From Isotricha intestinalis (Eukaryota; Ciliophora; Litostomatea; Vestibuliferida; Isotrichidae), in contig JAJJLU010003478.1 in the NCBI GenBank assembly GCA_023807065.1, positions 1 to 64,000 of the forward strand: 64,000 bases of DNA, given 5' to 3'. Every line of letters begins with the position of its first letter. Position 1 is the first letter of the stretch. A program made the translations under genes and the position numbers. The notes beneath the pieces are model-generated. The model was not told where the DNA came from. It made no database searches and was given only the letters and a program-made list of their open reading frames with translations. Shown here one piece after another: positions 10,307 to 20,342 of this stretch.

Positions 10307-10896
10307 ATTTGATTTTTTTTCTTTACCCTTCCAATAAGTGTTTTTAAAAATTATTATACAGTAGTTTTAGTATTATTTATTTATTTTTTTTTGTTTTTAA
10401 TAAGACTTTAATTAGATAAATAATTAAGAATCATAGAAATATTTAAATGTATTTTTTGTTAATTTAATTGATTTTTATTATTTATTTCTATTTCGATAAA
10501 CTTTTTTTAAAAATAAATCAAAACATTAATATATTTAATTCTAAATAGGACATATATTTTTTCATCTTCATCTAAATGTTGATCTTCTTGAATAGTAAAT
10601 AATAAATCTTTTTTAATTGTTTACGTAATTTTTAATTTTTTTCAAATTAAACTTTAATCTTTCTTAATTAAAGAAATATGATTATTATTCATATTTAACA
10701 TTAATATTGAATTATTAATGCAATTTATATTTATTTTTCCAATTTTTCTCTTATATTTGTTTTATTGAAATGACTTATTTTCTTAATTTTATGAAGAAAA
10801 AGAATATTTATATTTAAACAAAAGTAAAAAAACAAAATTTAAAAATAAAAATTTATTTTCAAAAAAAAAACATTTTTCTTTAAAAAATATTTTATT
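10307..10896. other. spacer with a minus-strand coding relic
   Basis: On the minus strand, about 10624 down to 10508 is an open stretch with clear coding flavour (DLLFTIQEDQHLDEDEKIYV, ending TAA at 10508). Upstream, a second in-frame-looking piece near 10670-10750 reads MNNNHISLIKKD and then stops. The two pieces do not join without indels and lack GTA...AG borders, so a decayed gene is more likely than exons. A copy related to the 18-bp motif of 582-1073 occurs at about 10392-10406. Confidence 0.35.
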
Positions 10897-11751
10897 TTAA
10901 ACATTAACTTCTAAATCATAATGTTTTAATTGAGTTAAGAAATTATCATTAGGTTCAGCAAATCTAAACTTTTCTTTAATTTTTTCATAAGCATCAGCAA
11001 ATTTAAATCCTTTTCTTCCTATTAAATAAGCTAAAATGAAAACAAAACACCTACTTTGTCCATTTTCAGAATGAATTAAAATTTTTCCATTATTAACAGC
11101 TTCATCTATAAATCTATTAGTAATTTTAAAAAATTTAATAGCATTTTCAGTATTATTATCATTAATATAAATATCATAATATTTAAAATATTTAATTCTT
11201 TTTCTATAAGTAATACAAGAAACATTTAAAATATATTTAATTTTTAAATGAAGTAGTTCTTTTGTTTTATAAGCACATTCAATAGGACCACAATAAATAT
11301 TATCTATAATTTCAATAGGATGTATTTTATCTAATATTATTGAACAAGGAAATTTACATCCACAATAGCTTAAATGTGGAAATCTTCCACAATAAATTTT
11401 ATCTTCTTCTCCATTATATGCTTTTTTTTTTTCTTCTAAAGTTAAATATTGATTTCCTTTCATTAAATCATAATCACCATATTCACAATATTTATATCTA
11501 TATTCATCTAAAGAATGAATATATATTTCATCTTTAATATATAAGTGATTTATTCTTATATTTTCTTCTTTATGTTCTATATTATCATTATTTTTTTTTC
11601 TTGAATTATTATAATTTGTTATTGAACCTGTCATTTGAGGAGGGCAAATTGGTTCATTATAATTTGTATTACTTTTTATTTTATCTGATATTGTTGAATT
11701 TCCACGTAATACTTCTCCTATATTTGATATTCCTAATGAATTCATATCCAT
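10897..11751 (-). CDS. dual-specificity phosphatase-like protein with Cys-to-Ser active site (pseudophosphatase)
   Basis: 284 residues. Residues about 148-284 form a DSP domain: the entry IEIIDNIYCGP, the core KYILNVSCITY, and a P-loop read as KILIHSENGQSRCFVFILAYL. The family signature is HCxxGxxR; here the nucleophile position (residue 228) is Ser (codon TCT) while His227, Gly231 and Arg234 are kept. A Ser at this position abolishes the normal phosphocysteine chemistry but can still allow phosphopeptide binding, as in the STYX group. A Cys cluster precedes the domain (YCGRFPHLSYCGCKFPC, about 121-137) and could bind metal; this is inference. The first 100 residues are hydrophilic. The gene is divergent from the cNBD gene at 11850 across 98 bp. 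Confidence 0.75.
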   Translation of the reverse strand: MDMNSLGISNIGEVLRGNSTISDKIKSNTNYNEPICPPQMTGSITNYNNSRKKNNDNIEHKEENIRINHLYIKDEIYIHSLDEYRYKYCEYGDYDLMKGNQYLTLEEKKKAYNGEEDKIYCGRFPHLSYCGCKFPCSIILDKIHPIEIIDNIYCGPIECAYKTKELLHLKIKYILNVSCITYRKRIKYFKYYDIYINDNNTENAIKFFKITNRFIDEAVNNGKILIHSENGQSRCFVFILAYLIGRKGFKFADAYEKIKEKFRFAEPNDNFLTQLKHYDLEVNV

Positions 11752-11849
11752 TTTTTTTTATTTTTTTTTTTTTAACTGATATTTTTTTATTTTTTATTCT
11801 TTTATTTATTATTATAATTATTTTATCGTTTTTTTAAACAATTTTATTT
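11752..11849. promoter_or_regulatory. 98-bp shared divergent promoter region
   Basis: The whole spacer between two opposite start codons, almost pure T on the plus strand near 11751-11840. Both genes must take their 5' signals from it. I see no recognisable motif beyond the A/T tracts. Confidence 0.45.
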
Positions 11850-14291
11850 ATGTTTTATAAAAGGCATAGTAAAACTTTTTCTTCTATTATTGGAAATAAT
11901 AATGGAAACAAAACCCCAGTTTCTCCTAAGAAAAAGTTTAAACTATCAATTAGTACAACTTTATTAGAAAATTATATAAATTACTTGGCAGATACGATAA
12001 AAAAAAGAACTACAGAATTAACATCGTTTAATCCATTAAAAAAGATTGATCCAAATTTATTAATAGATTTAAATGAACAAACATATGAAGCAATATATTA
12101 TATATTATCTAAATTAAATAGAACTTATGAAGAATTATTAATTATTAAAGTTTATTTATCTACTATTCAAAAATTTTTAAGTGTTTTAAATGTTAAACAA
12201 GGAGTTGAACAATTATTATTTTCATTAGCTGTTTTTTTAAAATGTGAAAAAAAACAACAAAATTCAATAGTTTTTAGATATGGTGATCAAGGAAGTAAAT
12301 GTTATATACTTTTAATTGGTAATTTATCTATTTTATTACCTAAAGAAAATAAAGTCAATTTAACATTTTTAGTTTATATTAAGCATTTAATTTTATTATC
12401 ATTAATTTCTGAAAATGAAATATTAACAAAAACAATTTCAACAAATAAATTAATTTTTCCAATCGATGAAGAAGAAATAGAAAACATTATAAATTATATA
12501 AAAAGATGTGTGAATAAGAAAATTCCATATTCTCAGATAAAAATATTAGATTTTGATTTAAGTGAAGTAACAGAAATAATAGAATATTATAATAAAATAA
12601 TAGAAAATATAGTAAATAAGAATAAAAAGCATTATTGTAGTGTAGAAGAATATATAAAATTAACATATTTATATGAAAATGAGAAAAAAGAAAGATTTGA
12701 AAAAGAAAATTTAGTAACAATATATTCATATTTTGAAATAGTAAAAAAAGGTAAAGGAGATATATTTGGTGAGGTAGCTTTACAAAATGAAGATAAAAAA
12801 AGAACAGCAACTATTATTTGTATTGATGATTGTGTTTTTGGTTCTTTATCTAAAAATGCTTATAATAATTGTTTAAAAGAAATTGAAGTTAGAAAAAGAA
12901 GAGCTAATGTTACTTTTATTCTTTCTTTTCCTATTTTCACTGAATTAAGATGGAATGTATTTGAATCAAAATATTTTAATTTTTTCAAATTAGAAAATTT
13001 TAATCATGGAGATATTATTATTCAACAAGGTAGTATTGTTGATAAAGTTTTTTTTGTTAAAGAAGGATTATTTCAATTAAATTCTTTTATATCATCAAAT
13101 GAATTATCTAATATTTTAAAAGAAAAAAGGAAAATTATATTTAAACCAAAAGATAAATATTTTAAAAATGAAAAAAAAAAATTTAAGATTACTATTATTA
13201 ATAATAAAGATATTTTAGGCTTGGAAGATATATGTTTTGAAAATAAATATTTTGTAGATGCAATTTGTATTTCTACTAAAGCTTCTGTTTTTTCTATTAC
13301 TAAAAATATATTATTAGATATTTGTAAAAAAATTCCTGAAATTCAAAAAAAATTAGAAAATATTATTAAGTTTAGAGAAACTATTATTACTGATAGATTA
13401 TTGGAAATTTATAAAAATAATGAAAAAAATTTTGAACAAGAAATTAAAAGAAAAAAAATTAATATTGAAAAAAATCTGACTGAAAAAAATAGTATTTTTG
13501 AAGATGCTTTAAAAGAACCTGAATTAGGAAAGAGAAATAAATTAAAAAGTGCTAAAACCAAATTAATTTTAAGAAAAGGAATTGAAAATATTTTATTATC
13601 TCCTAAAAAGAAAAATTATTTTACCAATAAAAAATTAAATATTCATAACAACAACATTTATAATTTGAATAATAATAATAATTATACTTTTAGAGAAAAA
13701 TTAAGTTTTAGTGATAAAATAAATAATAGAGTTATTTCTTCTTTTTCAAAAAATAAAAAAAGTAGAAATGTAAATATATTTAATTCTCCTACAATTTCAA
13801 GTTATAGAACTTATATAAAATCATCAAATGAAATGTCAAGTAATAAAAAAAGTGATGTCACATCTTTTCAAACTTTTTTATATCCTAAAAGAAATAATAA
13901 AAAATATTTAAAGAAAATAATTGGAAATGATTATGAAGAATATAAACAAAGTTTTAAACAAAAAAAATTTACTAATTTCTTAATAAAAAATAAAAAAATA
14001 ATTTTACAAAGACAAGAAAAAGAAAATGAAAAATCTTCATTTGATAATATTTATTCACCTGTAGATTTATTATTTTATGAAAATAATGTTATAGAAGACA
14101 AAAAAAAAGAAAAAGAAAAAATTCAAAACTCTTTTAATCAAAGAAAAAGAATTCATACTGCAAGTTCTTCTTTATTAAATTATTCAAATTTTAATAAAAA
14201 TAATATTATTAAAAATGGAAATAGTATAGATAATTATACTAGAAATTATAATTGTAGTATAGATAAAAAGTATCATAATACTATAAATTAA
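11850..14291 (+). CDS. cyclic nucleotide-binding domain protein, two cNBDs
   Basis: 813 residues. The first cNBD begins near residue 118 (LAVFLKCEKKQQNSIVFRYG, then GSKCYILLIGNLSIL). A helical insertion of roughly 125 residues follows, and the domain resumes with a well kept phosphate-binding cassette at about residue 302 (GDIFGEVALQNEDKKRTATI; the FGE...R-TA pattern is what binds the cyclic phosphate). The second cNBD (about 355-505: FPIFTELRWNVF, HGDIIIQQGSIVDKVFFVKEG, KDILGLEDICFENKYFVDA) lacks the cassette arginine and is probably structural. The C-terminal 300 residues are Lys/Asn/Ser-rich and disordered. There is no kinase or channel domain, so it is likely a cAMP/cGMP-responsive scaffold of a type common in ciliates. 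Confidence 0.8.
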   Translation: MFYKRHSKTFSSIIGNNNGNKTPVSPKKKFKLSISTTLLENYINYLADTIKKRTTELTSFNPLKKIDPNLLIDLNEQTYEAIYYILSKLNRTYEELLIIKVYLSTIQKFLSVLNVKQGVEQLLFSLAVFLKCEKKQQNSIVFRYGDQGSKCYILLIGNLSILLPKENKVNLTFLVYIKHLILLSLISENEILTKTISTNKLIFPIDEEEIENIINYIKRCVNKKIPYSQIKILDFDLSEVTEIIEYYNKIIENIVNKNKKHYCSVEEYIKLTYLYENEKKERFEKENLVTIYSYFEIVKKGKGDIFGEVALQNEDKKRTATIICIDDCVFGSLSKNAYNNCLKEIEVRKRRANVTFILSFPIFTELRWNVFESKYFNFFKLENFNHGDIIIQQGSIVDKVFFVKEGLFQLNSFISSNELSNILKEKRKIIFKPKDKYFKNEKKKFKITIINNKDILGLEDICFENKYFVDAICISTKASVFSITKNILLDICKKIPEIQKKLENIIKFRETIITDRLLEIYKNNEKNFEQEIKRKKINIEKNLTEKNSIFEDALKEPELGKRNKLKSAKTKLILRKGIENILLSPKKKNYFTNKKLNIHNNNIYNLNNNNNYTFREKLSFSDKINNRVISSFSKNKKSRNVNIFNSPTISSYRTYIKSSNEMSSNKKSDVTSFQTFLYPKRNNKKYLKKIIGNDYEEYKQSFKQKKFTNFLIKNKKIILQRQEKENEKSSFDNIYSPVDLLFYENNVIEDKKKEKEKIQNSFNQRKRIHTASSSLLNYSNFNKNNIIKNGNSIDNYTRNYNCSIDKKYHNTIN

Positions 14292-14452
14292 TTAATATTT
14301 TTTTTGTATTGTTAATTATATATACAGTAATAAATAAAATCTTTTTTTTTATTTATTTTTTTTTCCATTATTTATTAAAAAGTATTTATACATTCAAAAT
14401 ATTGAATACAATAATTATTATTGAAAAATAAATAGAAATAAATTTGTTTTAA

Positions 14453-14926
14453 TTAATAATTGACTGTTATATAATTAAGATAAGAATTAACAAATTCTTT
14501 TTCCTTTTCAATAATATAATTTTTTAAAAATAAAGGAGTATGAATTTCTAAAATAAATTCAACATTATCAGATTTATCAAATAAAAAAATAAATTTAATT
14601 TGAGCAATTTTAGATTCTTTTATCCAAATGATTTTATTTAAATTACTTTCAACTTTTATTTTATAATAAATTTTTAATATATATAAAAAAGATTTTGAAA
14701 AAAATATCATTTGATTTTTGTTATAACTTAAATTATAATTCGAAGAATCTTTATTTAAAATATATACTATATAATATGGATTAGAAATTATTTCTTCAAT
14801 ATTTTTAAAAGATAAATTACTTTTGTCAAAAACTCCTGTTATAATATATTGATTTGATTTAAAAAGAAGATTATAAAATGAAATAACATTTATAATAAGT
14901 ATTACTTGAAAAATTTGTTTGAACAT
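14453..14926 (-). CDS. hypothetical protein with N-terminal signal/anchor, 157 aa
   Basis: Starts MFKQIFQVILIINVISFYNL, a hydrophobic signal peptide or membrane anchor. The rest alternates Ile/Phe/Tyr beta-strand-like segments with no cysteine and no known motif. It is probably a small secreted or endomembrane protein. It converges with the cNBD gene (161-bp gap). I do not recognise it. Confidence 0.6.
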   Translation of the reverse strand: MFKQIFQVILIINVISFYNLLFKSNQYIITGVFDKSNLSFKNIEEIISNPYYIVYILNKDSSNYNLSYNKNQMIFFSKSFLYILKIYYKIKVESNLNKIIWIKESKIAQIKFIFLFDKSDNVEFILEIHTPLFLKNYIIEKEKEFVNSYLNYITVNY

Positions 14927-15257
14927 TTATTATTTAAATTATATTTTTACTTTTTAAAATAATTTTTATTTTTAAAATAAACTCATATTAAATTTGAATT
15001 TTATATCAAAAAGAAAATAATAGAAATAAGAAGAATAAAACATTAATTTAATCATAAAATTTCTTTAATATATTGAATAAAAGAAATCAAATAATTTAAC
15101 CTTAAATAGAAAGATAATTTAAATATAATAGAATATATTTTTCTTTTGAAGTAAAAAATATATAGTATAATTATTGTTATTTAATTATTGATACTAACAA
15201 ATATTTTTTAACTATTTAGAATTTATTGATTTATATTTAAATTTATAATATTTTTTA
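14927..15257. other. AT-rich spacer, nothing identified
   Basis: 331 bp upstream of the minus-strand gene ending at 14453 and downstream of the gene starting at 15755. No open frame, repeat or hairpin stands out. Confidence 0.5.
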
Positions 15258-15755
15258 TTATGAAAAAAAATAATTGTTTTCATTTTTATTTTTAACAACT
15301 AAACAATTAATTCCTTTATGTCTTCCTCCACATTTATAGCAAAAATTTGTTATAGATATTTTTTCATTTGGTAAATCTAAAAAAACTCTTTTTTTCTTTA
15401 ATAAAGTTAATATACTATTATTTTTTTGTTGATAATTTTCATAATAAATATCATAATCTTCTTTAATTTTTTCTTCTTCGTTTTTGGAACTTTCAGAAAT
15501 TGAAACATTATCTGAATCATAATCTTCTATATAATAATTTGATTTTTTATTACATATTAAATGATTTGAACTTCCACAATATAAACATTTTATATTATTT
15601 ATTATTAAATCTTCTTTCGTTATTATAATATTTTTTAAATTCTTAGATTTTTTTATCTTTGGACAATTTATTTTTTTGTGTCCTTCTTTTCCACATATGT
15701 AACATATTTTTTTATTTAGTTTTTTTTGGTATTTGAATTTATTCATTTTTTTCAA
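15258..15755 (-). CDS. CCHC zinc-knuckle protein, 165 aa
   Basis: Three Cys/His clusters: CYICGKEGHKKINC (perfect CX2CX4HX4C, about residues 18-31), CLYCGSSNHLIC (CX2CX4HX2C, shortened, about 58-69) and CYKCGGRHKGINC (CX2CX3HX4C, about 138-150). Such knuckles bind single-stranded RNA or act in Air1/2-, CNBP- and splicing-type proteins. A Ser/Glu-rich acidic linker separates the second and third. No RNase H, integrase or protease frame lies nearby, so it is not part of a retroelement in this window. The specific role is unknown. Confidence 0.75.
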   Translation of the reverse strand: MKKMNKFKYQKKLNKKICYICGKEGHKKINCPKIKKSKNLKNIIITKEDLIINNIKCLYCGSSNHLICNKKSNYYIEDYDSDNVSISESSKNEEEKIKEDYDIYYENYQQKNNSILTLLKKKRVFLDLPNEKISITNFCYKCGGRHKGINCLVVKNKNENNYFFS

Positions 15756-16096
15756 ATTTATTTATTTGAATGTTTACAATCAAATTAAATTAATAAATAT
15801 ATTAAATTTAAAAATATATTTAAACAATGAATTTTTGTTAATTAATAGAAAAAAAGTTTAACCAAATAATAATTATAATTTTTTATTTTTAAATTAATTG
15901 TGGTTAAGAAAAAAATTCTATTTGAGATTTTTAGAATTTATTCAATTAATTTTTATTGTAAATGATAATAAATTAATGATTTAAATTCTGGTCAATAAAA
16001 AATGAATAATATGTTTATTACTTAATTTATTAATATTTCTTACTTAAGTAATATATTTTTTATGATTTAAAAAAAAATAATCATTCCTAATAAAAC
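15756..16096. other. AT-rich divergent spacer, nothing identified
   Basis: 341 bp between divergent start codons at 15755 (minus) and 16097 (plus). It must contain both promoters. A small palindrome TTACTTAAGTAA occurs near 16040-16052; I cannot assign it a function. Confidence 0.45.
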
Positions 16097-18811
16097 ATGG
16101 CGAATCAAATTGGGGCTCTTTTATCAAAAGATATTCAATTAATGTCAAGACAAAAAGGGACAATAATATGTCAAATAATAACACCATTATTATGTCTTCT
16201 TTTCATATATATAGTAAAAGTCATAGTAGAAACTCAAATATCAAAAACTCCATTTGGTTTAAAATTATCTATTCCAATACTATTTAATATTCCAATATAT
16301 TCAAAATTAGAATATGCAAATCAAATTTTAACAATAACTTCATGTGATGAATGGTATATATATGATTTTAATAAAAGTATTAATGAAGAATCAAAAAATT
16401 TTTTCAAGGAAACAATGTCAAAAGATAATATTCTTAAATATTATTGTAGAAATAATTTTGCTGAAGACAAATTAAGTCCTTATTTCCAATATATAAATGA
16501 TTTAAAAAAAAATGAAAATGAAACAAATAATATAAACGCATTTTTGTTTAATAGATTAGAAGATTTAAATAAATTAGATTATAATACTTTAATAAATGAT
16601 TCAATAAAAAATATATTACCTGATGGAGCAATAACAATAAATGAAATGAATAATGAAAATTTTTCATATAAAATTCAAATAAATGATAATAGATTACCAT
16701 ATTATCATAGATCAAATGGAGTGACTCAATTTTATTTATATAATGAAAACACTAAAAATTATACTTTTTATCCAAATGTTTTAAATGGAATGTTATGGGG
16801 AACAGATTTATTTAATAAAGCTTATATTAAGAAATTATTTCCTAAAGTTAAATTAATTTCAGGTGTTCAATTAATGCCAATTAAATTAGATGATAATGAA
16901 GAAAATATTCAAAGAATAATAAATTTAGCAGGAAGCACTTTTTATCCTATGGCTATTTCACTTTTAATGCCTTTATTTATGTATTCTATTGTTATTGAAA
17001 AAGAAAGAAAATTAATAGAAATTATGAAAATAAATGGTTTAAAAATGATTAATTATTGGATAAGTAATTTTATTTTTAATTATTCATTATATACAATAAC
17101 AATGATAATATTTATATTAGTAGGAGCTCTAATATTAAAATTAACAATATTTATAAAAACACATTGGTTACTTCTTTTCTTAACATTTATAAGTTGGGGT
17201 TTTTGTCAAATAGGTTTAGCATTTTTTTTTCAAAGCTTCATTACAAATGCAAGAAGTGCAACAATAGTAGGATATATGGTTTCTCTTTGGACTACTTTAA
17301 TTGCAGTTTCTTTAAATTTTTCTATATATGATTTACCTGAACCTTATCCTTTTTGGCTTCTTTGTTATCCTACTTTTTCTCTTTGTAGAATCTTCTATTA
17401 TATGACTTATCATTGTGGTTATGAAAAATGTATTGATAGTTTATATGGGTTAAGTCAAGAATTTGTTGATTGCTTTTATTTATTATTTTTTACAGGATTT
17501 ATTTATATGATTCTTGGAATATATTTCTATGAAGTTATTCCTCAAGAATATGGAGTTAGGAAACATCCTTTATTTTTTTTAGAAGGAATTTTAAAAAGCT
17601 TTCAAAAAAGTAATGATAAATTAAATTATATTGATTTAAAAGATTCTAAAAAAATAGTAAATAATAAAATAGAAGAAGAAGAAAATAATGATAATAATAA
17701 TGAAAAGAATATGAATTCATTATCAATAGATGAAGAAATAAGAGTAGAATATGAGAAAGTATCATATTTAACAAATCCATTAAATATGGAAGAATTAAAA
17801 TTATATCCCTTAGTATCAGATCACTTGACAAAAATATATGAGAATAATAAAAACAAGAAAAAGGGTAAAAAATCATTAGATAACTTAACATTATGTTTAA
17901 ATAAAAATGAAATATTTGGATTACTTGGTCCAAATGGAGCAGGAAAAACAACATTTTTTTCTTTATTAACAGGAATTTATGAACCAACATCAGGAAATGC
18001 ATTTATAAATGGAAATTCAATAAGAACAAATATAAATAAAGTACAAGAATTAATTGGTTATTGTCCTCAATTTGATTTATTATGGGATGATTTAACAGTA
18101 AGAGAGCATTTAATATTTTATTCATTAATAAAAAATGTGCCTTTAAATGTTTTAAATGAAAATATAAATAAGACATTATCAAATATAAAATTGGACAAAT
18201 ATAAAAATTTTTTAGTAAAAGAATTAAGTGGAGGAATGAAAAGAAGACTAACATTAGGAATATCATTAGTTGGAAATCCATCTATTGTATTTTTAGATGA
18301 ACCAACAACTGGATTAGATCCTGAAAATAAAAGACAAATATGGGAAATTTTATCTAATTGTAAAGAAAATAAATGTATGATATTAACAACTCATTTAATG
18401 GATGAAGCTGAAATTTTAAGTGATAGAATTGGTATTATTGTTCATGGAAATTTAAAGTGCTTAGGTAGTCAATTTAAATTAAAAAAAATTCATGGTAAAG
18501 GATTTAAATTATGTATTAATTTAATTCCTTTCTCTTTAATTAATGATAATAATTTAAGAAATGAAAATGAATTTATTGAAGAAAGAAAAGATAATGTTGT
18601 TAAATTTGTTAAAGAAATTTTTAATGGATGCTTTTTAGTCGATAATTATAAAAATACTTTAATTTTTGAAATTTCTAATAAGGAATTCGACGCTGAAGTT
18701 TTGTTTAATAAAATTGAAGAAAAAAAAAATCAACTTTATATTACGAATTGGGCTGTTTCACAAGTTAGTTTGGAAGATATTTTTATTAGGTTAACTGAAA
18801 ATGAGCTTTAA
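16097..18811 (+). CDS. ABCA-type half transporter, 904 aa
   Basis: One membrane domain plus one nucleotide-binding domain in ABCA order. TM1 is near residues 22-45 (IITPLLCLLFIYIVKVIV). A large luminal/extracellular loop follows (about 50-280), then a cluster of TM helices (about 280-480). The NBD has Walker A GPNGAGKTT (about 612), signature LSGGMKRRLTLG (about 710), Walker B SIVFLDEPTTGLD (about 730) and H-loop ILTTHLMDEAE (about 765). All catalytic residues are intact, so it should hydrolyse ATP and move lipids or related substrates. Full ABCA proteins carry two such halves; this one must dimerise. The C-terminus ends with the ABCA-typical VSLEDIFIRLTENEL. Confidence 0.93.
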   Translation: MANQIGALLSKDIQLMSRQKGTIICQIITPLLCLLFIYIVKVIVETQISKTPFGLKLSIPILFNIPIYSKLEYANQILTITSCDEWYIYDFNKSINEESKNFFKETMSKDNILKYYCRNNFAEDKLSPYFQYINDLKKNENETNNINAFLFNRLEDLNKLDYNTLINDSIKNILPDGAITINEMNNENFSYKIQINDNRLPYYHRSNGVTQFYLYNENTKNYTFYPNVLNGMLWGTDLFNKAYIKKLFPKVKLISGVQLMPIKLDDNEENIQRIINLAGSTFYPMAISLLMPLFMYSIVIEKERKLIEIMKINGLKMINYWISNFIFNYSLYTITMIIFILVGALILKLTIFIKTHWLLLFLTFISWGFCQIGLAFFFQSFITNARSATIVGYMVSLWTTLIAVSLNFSIYDLPEPYPFWLLCYPTFSLCRIFYYMTYHCGYEKCIDSLYGLSQEFVDCFYLLFFTGFIYMILGIYFYEVIPQEYGVRKHPLFFLEGILKSFQKSNDKLNYIDLKDSKKIVNNKIEEEENNDNNNEKNMNSLSIDEEIRVEYEKVSYLTNPLNMEELKLYPLVSDHLTKIYENNKNKKKGKKSLDNLTLCLNKNEIFGLLGPNGAGKTTFFSLLTGIYEPTSGNAFINGNSIRTNINKVQELIGYCPQFDLLWDDLTVREHLIFYSLIKNVPLNVLNENINKTLSNIKLDKYKNFLVKELSGGMKRRLTLGISLVGNPSIVFLDEPTTGLDPENKRQIWEILSNCKENKCMILTTHLMDEAEILSDRIGIIVHGNLKCLGSQFKLKKIHGKGFKLCINLIPFSLINDNNLRNENEFIEERKDNVVKFVKEIFNGCFLVDNYKNTLIFEISNKEFDAEVLFNKIEEKKNQLYITNWAVSQVSLEDIFIRLTENEL

Positions 18812-18988
18812 AAAAATTTTTTTTTTTTTATTTTTTTGAAGTTTTTTACATTATAATCCGTTGATTTTTATCTTTTTATTCTTTTTTTTTTAAATTAGAA
18901 TAGAAAATTCAAAGTGTAAACTAATTATAATTCCTTATTGAGAATAGAATATAATATTTTTTTTTTTTTTTAAATTATAATCAAAGGA

Positions 18989-20038
18989 ATGAAAAATATT
19001 TTGTTTTTTATTTTCTTTTTTGTAATTTTTTTTATGAATAAAGTTAAAGGAAGAATAATAGAAATTCCAATAAATTATACTGAATTTAATCACCCAATAA
19101 TAAATTTATGTTTAGGAACTCCAAAACAATGTCTTCCATTTAAATTATCTTTAAATCTTGATATAACTTATGTAATTGATTATAATATTTTTGGTTTAGG
19201 ATTTGAAAAAGAAAAATCTCATACTTTGAGTAAAATAGGTTCAAATGTAAATTTCACTGATAGAAATTATAATCTTCAAGGTTTTGAAGTTTATGATATT
19301 TTACAAACTGAAAAAAATTTTTTGAAAAAAGGTTTTTTTAAATTTTACATTGTTAATAAAGGTTTTAAATATACTAATTACTGTGGAGTAGTTGGATTAA
19401 AAAATAGTAGTTTTTATTCTTTTATTAATTTTATTAATTTATATGGAACTGGAAATAAAAATAATATTATTGAAATCAAAACTAATAATGAAGGAAATAA
19501 AGGTTCAATTATTTTTGGGAATAATATTTCAAAAGATTATAATAAAATTAATTATGTTAATGAAACAAATCCTTTTGAAATTTTTTTAAATAAAGTTATT
19601 TTATTTAATGATAATTACCCTAAATTTACAATTTTAAATGATATAAATGAAAGTGTTTTATTAAGCCCTGAACATAATAAAATTTATTGTCCTGAAAAAT
19701 TTTTAAATTATTTAATGGATAATTTGTTTAATAAATTTGATAAGAAAGAAACTAAAAGTTGTTTAAAAAAAGAAGAAAAAGGAGTGTATAAATATTTATT
19801 ATGTAATTCTTTTTTATTAAAAGAATCAATATATATTTATTTCATTTTTGGAAAATGGAATGCTAAGTTTCTTCTTAATGATTTATTCACTCAAGTTAAT
19901 GATAAACTTTTAATATTTAATATAATGAATTTGGTTGATGAAGATAAATGGATTTTTGGAAATTATTTTTTTAAATTTTATGATTTCATTTATGAAAGTA
20001 AAACTCCTACATTAAGATTAAAAAAAATAAAAAAATAA
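18989..20038 (+). CDS. secreted pepsin-fold (A1) protein without catalytic aspartates
   Basis: 349 residues. A strong signal peptide (about 1-22) is followed by pepsin-like landmarks: INLCLGTPKQCLPFKLSLNLD (the strand entering the first active site), GVVGLKNSSFYSFI, GSIIFGN (the family's GELxxGG strand), and a tail DKWIFGNYFFKFYDFIYE like the WxLGDxFLRxYYxxFD end of pepsins. The first D-T-G is replaced (NLDITYVIDY has no DTG) and the second site reads ILNDINESVLLSP, where DTG has become DIN. A working A1 protease needs both aspartates in DTG/DSG, so this is probably a binding or structural pseudoprotease. A second member of the family lies at 30424. Confidence 0.7.
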   Translation: MKNILFFIFFFVIFFMNKVKGRIIEIPINYTEFNHPIINLCLGTPKQCLPFKLSLNLDITYVIDYNIFGLGFEKEKSHTLSKIGSNVNFTDRNYNLQGFEVYDILQTEKNFLKKGFFKFYIVNKGFKYTNYCGVVGLKNSSFYSFINFINLYGTGNKNNIIEIKTNNEGNKGSIIFGNNISKDYNKINYVNETNPFEIFLNKVILFNDNYPKFTILNDINESVLLSPEHNKIYCPEKFLNYLMDNLFNKFDKKETKSCLKKEEKGVYKYLLCNSFLLKESIYIYFIFGKWNAKFLLNDLFTQVNDKLLIFNIMNLVDEDKWIFGNYFFKFYDFIYESKTPTLRLKKIKK

Positions 20039-20342
20039 CTAAAAAACAAAATATTAGAAATAAAGGAATAAATTAAATCTAATTTATTTAAATTCAAATT
20101 TTCTTTTAAATAATTACCTGTTTGACTTTTTCATTCCTCAAAATTTTTAATTCCTAAAAATCAATTTTAATCTTATTAAACTTATTATTTCTAAAATAAA
20201 TAATACTATTTTTAAAAATAATAATATATATAAAAAATAATATTAACCTCTAAAATAAATTCTTAGTTTTTATAAAATAATTATTTTACAAATAATAAGA
20301 AACAATCAAATTAAACCTTTATTAATATAATAAAAAATTTTT
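20039..20342. other. AT-rich convergent spacer, nothing identified
   Basis: 304 bp between two 3' ends (20038 plus, 20343 minus). A/T tracts only; it presumably holds both polyadenylation signals. Confidence 0.5.

Noticed and set aside
15258..15755. Retrotransposon Gag from CCHC knuckles
   Set aside because: No protease, reverse transcriptase or integrase sequence flanks it and no long terminal repeats were seen; a cellular RNA-binding protein is simpler.
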